From NCBI GenBank assembly GCA_019873735.1, contig JAIOAQ010000001.1, positions 1-64,000 of the forward strand: a stretch of DNA of 64,000 bases, given 5' to 3'. Shown piece after piece: positions 58,921 through 64,000 of this stretch. Positions within the stretch are counted from its first letter, which is position 1, and each line of letters opens with the position of its first letter. This stretch comes from Chloroflexota bacterium. Its GTDB lineage: Bacteria > Chloroflexota > Anaerolineae > Anaerolineales > Villigracilaceae. The translations under genes were made by a program, and so were the position numbers. The notes under the pieces were generated by a model. That model was not told the DNA's origin and ran no database searches. It was given only the letters and a program-made list of their open reading frames with translations.

Positions 58921-61440
58921 ATGGCCACCTGTACGCTCGAAAAGCCGCGCTACGCCGTAAAAACGCCCTACAACCTTTCCCCGCGCATCCAATGGCTGCG
59001 GGATTATTATTTTCAAGGCGTGCGGCGCGCCTGGAACAACGAATACACCTCCTGGACCACCGGCACGCCGTGGGACTTCCAGTACAACGAACTCTCCTTC
59101 TACATCGTCCCGGAGACCTACGCCTTCCTGCAAACCTTCCGCTCGGCCTTTCGGCAGACCGCCCGGCGCGTCGACCTGCACCCGGACTTCTGGAAATGGT
59201 CGCTGCCCGAACGCCGCGCCTGGTTCAACTACCAGGTGATGGTCAACTACCTGCCCAGGGAGATCCTCCCCGGCGACCTGCTGGCCGGGGCGCGCTTCAA
59301 CGTCCAGACCTCCTGCTGCCTGAACCGCGGCGAGGCCCGTCAGCGCGACCGGCAGATTTACGGTCCGAAGGGGGCGCGGGCGGCCATGCTCTGGTTCCAC
59401 AATCACGGCTACGGCAACGCCGGCGCCACCTCCGGCCACTTGATTCCAGATTACGCCCGCGTCCTGCGCGAGGGCTGGAAATCCATCCACGCCGACCTGG
59501 AACGGCGCTATCAGGCCCTCTCGCCCGCCGAACGGCGCGGCAAGAAGGGCGGCCAACTGCGGGCGATGATGACCGCCGCCACCATGCCGCGTGACCTGGC
59601 CGCCGCTTACGCCCGCGAATGCGCCCGCCTGGCCGAAGGCGAATCCGACCCCGTCCGCCGCGCCGAACTCCTGCAGATGGCCGCCAACCTGCAGCGGGTC
59701 CCGTGGGAGCCGGCCGAGACCTTCTGGGAGGCCGTCCAATCGCTCTGGCTGACCCACATGCTGGTCATGGCCGATGAAAATTATCCCGGCCCGGGCGATT
59801 CCTTTGGCCGCCTCGACCAGTATCTCTACCCCTACTGGCAGGCATCCATCCAGGCCGGCATGGACCCGGAGTTCGGCAAAGAAATCCTGAAATGCTTCTG
59901 GATTCACTGCAACACCGCCTACGACGGCATGATCCGCACCGGCGGCAATCAGGGCATCACCGCCGGCTACGGTCAACTCTTCACCATCTCCGGCATGGGG
60001 CCGGGCGGACGGGATATGAGCAACGACCTGACCTATGTCCTGCTCGATGTGATTGACGAGATGTCGCCCATCCTGGAACCCAAGCCCAACGTCCGCCTGC
60101 ACCGCAACTCGCCCGACAAACTGCTCGACCGGGTGGTGGAGATGATCGCATCCAGTCAGGGTTCGCCCTTCCTGCTCAACTTCGACGAGCGTTCGATGGC
60201 CGGCATGTTGCGCGAGGCCCGCAAGGCCGGCCTGCAGCACCTCATCAACGAAGACAACGTCCACGATTACGCCCCGGTCGGCTGCCTGGAAAACACCATG
60301 GTCGGCAACGACCGCTCCGGCACGGTGGACGCCAACCTGAACCTGCTCAAGGCGGTCGAACTCGCCCTGACCGACGGCTACGACCTGATCCCCTTCACCG
60401 ACCCGATGACCGGCCGGACCGAAAAGCCCGTCCGCTGGGGCGAAGCGACCGGCGCCCCGACCCGTTTCGAGACCTGGGAGCAGTTCTGGGAAGCCTACGC
60501 CGCTCAGACCCGTCACATCGTCCGGCGCATCGTCGAACTGTACGAGCAGTCTGAGGCGGTGCGGGCGCGCTTCCATCCCACCCCCTACCTCTCCTGCCTG
60601 GTGCGCGGCTGCGCCGAGAAAGGGATGGACATCACCGAAGGCGGCGCAGAAATCAACTTCGTCACCATCGAGGCCGTCACCTTTGCCACCACCGTCGATT
60701 CGCTCCTGGCGGTCAAGTACCTGGTTTATGACGAGAAAGTCTGCACCATGGCCGAGTTGATTCAGGCACTCAAAGACAACTGGGTCGGTCACGAAGTGCT
60801 GCAGGCCCGCGCCCTGCACAAAGCCCCCAAATACGGCCGGGACGATGATGCCGCCGACGAGATGGCCCGCCGCGTCATGGAACTGTGGGCCGAGGAGACC
60901 TGGAAATACAAGACCCGCTCCACCAACCGCCAGTTCCGCCCCGGCATGCTCTCCTGGAACTACTGGGTGGCCGATTCCTTCATCCTGCCCGCCAGCCCCG
61001 ACGGGCGGCCGCGCGGCAAGTTCCTCTCCAACGCCCTCTGCCCGTCCAACGGCGCCGACATCAACGGCCCCACCGCCAACGTCAACTCGGTCGGCAAGGC
61101 CCTGGGCGGCAAGGCCCGCGACGGTCAGGCCGACTGGCAGGACTACGTCAACCTGCTGCCCAACGGCGGCAGCCACACGATGACCTTCAACCCGTCCCTG
61201 CTGCGCGACCCCGAACATCGCGCCAAATTCAAAGCCTTCTTGCGCGGCTACATCGAAAACGGCGGCACCGCCCTGCAAATCAACATGATTGACGCCGACA
61301 TCTTGCGCGACGCCCAAAAGCACCCCGAAAACTACCGCCATCTGCTGGTGCGCGTCACCGGCTACAACGCCTACTTCACCAGCATCGGCCGCGAACTGCA
61401 GAACGAAATCATCGCCCGCGAAAGCCATCAGATGAGATGA
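58921..61440 (+). CDS. Glycyl radical enzyme, class uncertain (arylacetate-decarboxylase-like signature)
   Basis: 839 aa with the full pyruvate-formate-lyase-like architecture. The thiyl cysteine is Cys455 with Glu457 in VGCLENTMVG, and the radical glycine is Gly814 in RVTGYNAYF near the C-terminus. Dehydratase-type members usually read G-C-V-E-P and carry a G-x-Q-G near the segment before K-x-L-V-Y-D-x-K. Here the cysteine loop is GCLEN, and a Glu (Glu584, TIEAVTFATTVDSLLAVKYLVYDEK in two parts) stands there, as I recall for Glu637 of hydroxyphenylacetate decarboxylase. No small subunit gene follows. The enzyme must work without oxygen. AAGGAG lies 8 bases before the ATG. The substrate is unknown. 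Confidence 0.9.
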   Translation: MATCTLEKPRYAVKTPYNLSPRIQWLRDYYFQGVRRAWNNEYTSWTTGTPWDFQYNELSFYIVPETYAFLQTFRSAFRQTARRVDLHPDFWKWSLPERRAWFNYQVMVNYLPREILPGDLLAGARFNVQTSCCLNRGEARQRDRQIYGPKGARAAMLWFHNHGYGNAGATSGHLIPDYARVLREGWKSIHADLERRYQALSPAERRGKKGGQLRAMMTAATMPRDLAAAYARECARLAEGESDPVRRAELLQMAANLQRVPWEPAETFWEAVQSLWLTHMLVMADENYPGPGDSFGRLDQYLYPYWQASIQAGMDPEFGKEILKCFWIHCNTAYDGMIRTGGNQGITAGYGQLFTISGMGPGGRDMSNDLTYVLLDVIDEMSPILEPKPNVRLHRNSPDKLLDRVVEMIASSQGSPFLLNFDERSMAGMLREARKAGLQHLINEDNVHDYAPVGCLENTMVGNDRSGTVDANLNLLKAVELALTDGYDLIPFTDPMTGRTEKPVRWGEATGAPTRFETWEQFWEAYAAQTRHIVRRIVELYEQSEAVRARFHPTPYLSCLVRGCAEKGMDITEGGAEINFVTIEAVTFATTVDSLLAVKYLVYDEKVCTMAELIQALKDNWVGHEVLQARALHKAPKYGRDDDAADEMARRVMELWAEETWKYKTRSTNRQFRPGMLSWNYWVADSFILPASPDGRPRGKFLSNALCPSNGADINGPTANVNSVGKALGGKARDGQADWQDYVNLLPNGGSHTMTFNPSLLRDPEHRAKFKAFLRGYIENGGTALQINMIDADILRDAQKHPENYRHLLVRVTGYNAYFTSIGRELQNEIIARESHQMR

Positions 61441-62411
61441 CCCTCGGACGCATCCTTCACCTTCAGCGCCTCTCGACCGAAGACGGCCCCGGCATCCGCA
61501 CCACCGTCTTCTTCAAGGGCTGTCCGCTGCGCTGCGCCTGGTGTCACAACCCGGAAAGCATCTCGCCCAAACCGCAGACGCAATGGTTTGCCGTGCGCTG
61601 TATCGGCTGCAACACCTGCCTGGAGGCCTGTCCCAATGGCTGCCTGAGCCGCGGCGCAGACGGTCTGCACATTGATCGGCAACGCTGCGAAGGCTGCGGC
61701 AAGTGCGCTCAGGTCTGCCCGGCCGGCGCGCTCGAATTGCTCGGCCGAACCGTCTCCTCGGAGGAACTCCTGCGCGAACTGCTCAAAGACCGCGCCTATT
61801 ACGAAGCCTCCGGCGGCGGCGCGACCCTCTCCGGCGGCGAGCCGACCCTCCAGCCGGACTTTGCCGAGGCGCTGCTGCGCGGCCTGAAGGAACACGGCAT
61901 CTCGACCGCCCTCGACACCTGCGGCTTGTGCTCAGAGCAAACCCTCGACCGTCTGCTGCCCTACACCGACCTGGTGTTGTTCGACATCAAACTGCTCGAT
62001 CCGGCCGCCCACCGCCGCTTTACCGGCGCCTCCAACGAGCGGATTCTGAGCAACCTGCTGCACATCCTGGACTTCATCCGGCGGGCCGAGCGCCCTCCCG
62101 CCCTGTGGATTCGCACCCCGCTCATCCCCGCCGCCACCGACTCGGACGAAAACCTGCGCGCCATCGGCAGTTACCTGGCCGAACACCTCGACGGCGCCAT
62201 CTCCCGCTGGGAGTTGTGCGCCTTCAACAACCTGTGCCGCGACCAGTACACCCGTCTCGGCCTGGAATGGGACTATGCTGGCCTGCCGCTGATGACCGCC
62301 GAGGAACTGGCGCGCTGCGAGCAGGTTGCCCGCTCCTCCGGTCTGCGCCCCGACCTTGTCCTGGCTACCGGCGCCACCCGCGCCCCTCAACTTGTGGAGA
62401 GTGAATCATGA
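61437..62411 (+). CDS. Glycyl radical enzyme activating enzyme (radical SAM)
   Basis: 324 aa. The radical SAM cluster motif is C29-x3-C33-x2-C36 (KGCPLRCAWCHNPE), followed by an inserted pair of ferredoxin-like 4Fe-4S motifs (Cys55/58/61/65 and Cys84/87/90/94), as in activases of dehydratase and decarboxylase glycyl radical enzymes but not in PflA. TLSGGEPTLQ is the SAM-binding G-G-E. It abstracts hydrogen from Gly814 of the enzyme encoded just upstream, with which it overlaps by ATGA. Confidence 0.96.
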   Translation: MTLGRILHLQRLSTEDGPGIRTTVFFKGCPLRCAWCHNPESISPKPQTQWFAVRCIGCNTCLEACPNGCLSRGADGLHIDRQRCEGCGKCAQVCPAGALELLGRTVSSEELLRELLKDRAYYEASGGGATLSGGEPTLQPDFAEALLRGLKEHGISTALDTCGLCSEQTLDRLLPYTDLVLFDIKLLDPAAHRRFTGASNERILSNLLHILDFIRRAERPPALWIRTPLIPAATDSDENLRAIGSYLAEHLDGAISRWELCAFNNLCRDQYTRLGLEWDYAGLPLMTAEELARCEQVARSSGLRPDLVLATGATRAPQLVESES

Positions 62412-63262
62412 CCAACGTGTACCCCCTCACCTCGTTTTCAGAAGAAGACCAGCGTGCCACCCGCCCCGAGATGAAAATCGGCCTGCTGGCCACCCAAACC
62501 CCCGACGGACTGCCGCACATCAGCCTGCTTTCCTCGCTCATGGCCTGCGGGGAAAAAGAACTGTGTTTCGGCCAGTTCACCGAGGGCGATTCCAAGAAAC
62601 ACATCCTGCTCAACCCGCGCGTCGGCTTCCTCATCATGGGCCTCGACCGCACCCTGTGGCGCGGTCAGGCGGTCTACACCCGCTACGCCAAAGAAGGCCC
62701 GGAATACGACCACTACAACAACGTGCCGACGTTCCGCTACAACGCCTACTTCGGCGTGCATACCGTCTATTACTTCGACCTGGTGGCGCACACCGGCCGT
62801 CAGCCCTTGCCGATGGGCAAAATCATCCCCGCCGCCCTGACCACCATGCTGGCCCGGATGTTGGGAGGCAAAGACCGCCGCGCCGCCGTCCTCAACCCCT
62901 GGACGCGCGCCTTCTTCAACAAAATAGACAACCTGAAATTCCTGTCCTGGATCGGCGCAGACGGCTTCCCGCGCCTCGTCCCGGCCATTCAGGCCCAAAG
63001 CCTGGACGCCCGGCGGCTGATCTTCTCGCCCGCCGTCTATGCCGACGAACTGGCCGAAATCCCGTCCGGCGCGCCGCTGGCCGTCTTCGGCATGGCGCTG
63101 ACGATGGAAGATGTCCTCGTGCGCGGCGTCTATCGGGGCGTGCGTCGCTGCGGCGGCGTGCGCGTCGGCCTGCTCGAGGCGGACTGGGTCTACAACCCCA
63201 TGCCGCCCGTGCCGGGTCAAATCTACCCGCCGCTGGACCTGCGGCCGGTCACCGAGTTCTGA
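62408..63262 (+). CDS. FMN-binding split-barrel (pyridoxamine-5'-phosphate-oxidase-like) protein
   Basis: 284 aa without signal peptide. The N-terminal half matches the split beta-barrel of flavin reductases and PNPOx-like proteins (MKIGLLATQTPDGLPHISLL, then GQFTEGDSKKHILLNPRVG). The C-terminal half is a second region of about 120 residues with less clear homology. It overlaps the activase gene by ATGA, so it is an integral part of the operon. It might reduce the product, supply electrons to the activase, or bind a heme or flavin to scavenge oxygen; none of this can be read from the sequence. Confidence 0.8.
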   Translation: MTNVYPLTSFSEEDQRATRPEMKIGLLATQTPDGLPHISLLSSLMACGEKELCFGQFTEGDSKKHILLNPRVGFLIMGLDRTLWRGQAVYTRYAKEGPEYDHYNNVPTFRYNAYFGVHTVYYFDLVAHTGRQPLPMGKIIPAALTTMLARMLGGKDRRAAVLNPWTRAFFNKIDNLKFLSWIGADGFPRLVPAIQAQSLDARRLIFSPAVYADELAEIPSGAPLAVFGMALTMEDVLVRGVYRGVRRCGGVRVGLLEADWVYNPMPPVPGQIYPPLDLRPVTEF

Positions 63263-63267
63263 GCGTG

Positions 63268-63297
63268 AAAAGACCAGGCAATGGTGCCTGGTCTTTT
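63268..63297 (+). terminator. Strong terminator of the glycyl radical enzyme operon
   Basis: A 13-bp stem (63268-63280 with 63285-63297) with loop ATGG and a T-run overlapping the stem end. It starts 5 bases after the last stop. Confidence 0.88.
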
Positions 63298-63330
63298 TGT
63301 TGCTCTTGAATCTCCTGCAATCATGACTTT

Positions 63331-63365
63331 TTAACGCAAAGGCGCGAAGGGGCAAAGACGCAATG
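63331..63365. repeat. Single copy of the 'aacgcaaaggcgcgaagg' word repeat
   Basis: The sequence resembles the tandem units at 46014-46146 (T-run, aacgcaaaggcgc, gaaggggcaaagacgc). The rest of 63298-63488 holds a GC hairpin (about 63398-63428) and a run of gactcc-like words near 63450-63485, with no gene. Confidence 0.7.
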
Positions 63366-63488
63366 GTTTTCCAGGCCAAGCGGCCCGAAAAAACACCGCC
63401 AGGGCGGGGACTTCCCTCCCCGCGCCTGACGGCGAAAACAACCCTACCCAACTATTCGACTATCAGACTCCCGACTCCAGACTCCCTC

Positions 63489-64000
63489 CTATAACTCCTC
63501 CAGCCGCTTCCACATCTGCGGGGCCAGTTCGCGCGAGCGGGCGGCAATGCGCTCCTCGTCCATCGTCAGCACCTGCTTATTGCGCATCAGAATCTGCCCG
63601 CGGCAGACGGTGGTGTCCACCACGGCATCCACCAGCCCGAAGATGAGATGACCGAGGAAATTGGCCTCGCTCAGCGGCGTTGGCGGGTGGTAGTCCAGGA
63701 TGGCCAGGTCGGCGGGACGGCCGGGGGCGATTTCGCCCAGGGTCAGCCCAAGCTGGCGGCGGACGATCTCGCGGTTGTTTTGCAGCAGTAGCGTCGGCGC
63801 CTCGACGAAGGCCACGCGCGGGTCGCGGTTGGCCAGGCGGTGCAGCAGGTAGGCCGTCCGCATCTGGACGAGCATGTCCGAGTTCATCCCGTCCGTGCCG
63901 AGGCCAACCAGCACGCCCTTCTTCAGCATCGTCAGCAGCGGGGTGACGCCGACGGCGTTGTTCATGTTCGACTCGGGGTTGTGGACGACGATCGTGCCGG
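63489..64000 (-). CDS. ssnA: SsnA-like amidohydrolase, C-terminal part
   Basis: The gene continues past the right edge; 170 residues are visible. The sequence contains HNPESNMNNAVG (split by the window-edge reading), GLGTDGMNSDM with a metal-binding Asp, IAPGRPADLAILDYHPPTPL and the C-terminal H-L-I-F-G strand of cyclic amidohydrolases. It is nearest to the putative aminohydrolase SsnA and to chlorohydrolase/S-adenosylhomocysteine deaminase relatives. It is convergent with the glycyl radical enzyme operon. Purine or pyrimidine deamination is likely but unproven. The N-terminal H-x-H lies outside. Confidence 0.82.
   Translation of the reverse strand, partial: GTIVVHNPESNMNNAVGVTPLLTMLKKGVLVGLGTDGMNSDMLVQMRTAYLLHRLANRDPRVAFVEAPTLLLQNNREIVRRQLGLTLGEIAPGRPADLAILDYHPPTPLSEANFLGHLIFGLVDAVVDTTVCRGQILMRNKQVLTMDEERIAARSRELAPQMWKRLEEL

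Noticed and set aside
58171-61428. A 1085-codon open frame on the minus strand opposite the glycyl radical enzyme and its regulator
   Set aside because: GC-rich codon bias leaves the opposite frame open. It overlaps the promoter and operator of the operon and shows no domain, whereas the plus strand carries Cys455, Gly814 and family-wide conservation.
58921-61440. Pyruvate formate-lyase
   Set aside because: PFL has two adjacent cysteines in the active site and an activase without extra ferredoxin clusters. Here there is one cysteine followed by L-E, and the activase has two additional clusters.
62438-63451. A 337-codon minus-strand frame across the split-barrel gene
   Set aside because: It spans a strong terminator and a repeat and has biased composition; it is a shadow of the plus-strand gene.

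Overview
The window looks like chromosomal DNA of a member of the Chloroflexota, most probably of the Anaerolineae. The reasons are the block of baseplate-J-like membrane protein, RuvX and MltG; many lipoproteins with proline/threonine linkers; a CUT1 sugar operon with a lipoprotein GH57 enzyme and a ROK regulator; an F420-type luciferase-like oxidoreductase; and intergenic repeats of the 'aacgcaaaggcgcaa' type. The assignment rests on gene content and remembered protein families, because no rRNA or tRNA gene is present.

Layout. 1-1.7 kb is an AT-richer accessory edge with a 5'-truncated NERD-domain remnant and an orphan protein with a possible PD-(D/E)xK core. 2-4.8 kb holds an SH3/repeat lipoprotein and a GH13 alpha-glucosidase. 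4.8-7.8 kb is a translationally coupled block (baseplate-J-like, ruvX, mltG). 7.9-11.9 kb has an MFS transporter and the rpsO-pnp pair. 12-16.2 kb encodes an ABC-2 exporter (ATPase and two permeases with a DUF2785 protein between them) and a CBS-ACT protein. 16.3-19.7 kb has a sirtuin and a large secreted multidomain lipoprotein. 19.8-24.9 kb is a minus-strand run: fused spermidine-synthase-like membrane protein, Lit-like transacylase, FabG, Asp23, NusB, TatA/B and TatC. 25-34.9 kb is a maltodextrin uptake and breakdown locus (ROK regulator, binding protein, two permeases, GH57, GH13). 35-41.6 kb is a tight minus-strand envelope operon (metallopeptidase, GT-C-like protein, Trx-like/cyclophilin fusion, PrsW, DedA). 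42-46 kb has metabolic genes (aminotransferase, GltD-like, LLM oxidoreductase).

From about 46.4 kb base composition changes to visibly GC-rich DNA. 46.4-55.5 kb is a surface-protein and signalling block: three exported proteins (beta-helix, thrombospondin type 3 repeats, Ig/FN3-like) downstream of a LuxR-type response regulator and a giant propeller histidine kinase. 55.6-58.0 kb returns to ordinary composition with four small or membrane genes. 58.2-63.3 kb is a second GC-rich island and the most interesting locus: a FadR-type regulator with a consensus-matching operator over its own start site, a glycyl radical enzyme of uncertain substrate (its active-site signature leans to arylacetate-type decarboxylases), its two-ferredoxin-cluster activase and an FMN-type split-barrel protein, all tightly spaced or overlapping and closed by a strong terminator. 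A partial ssnA-like amidohydrolase runs off the right edge on the other strand.
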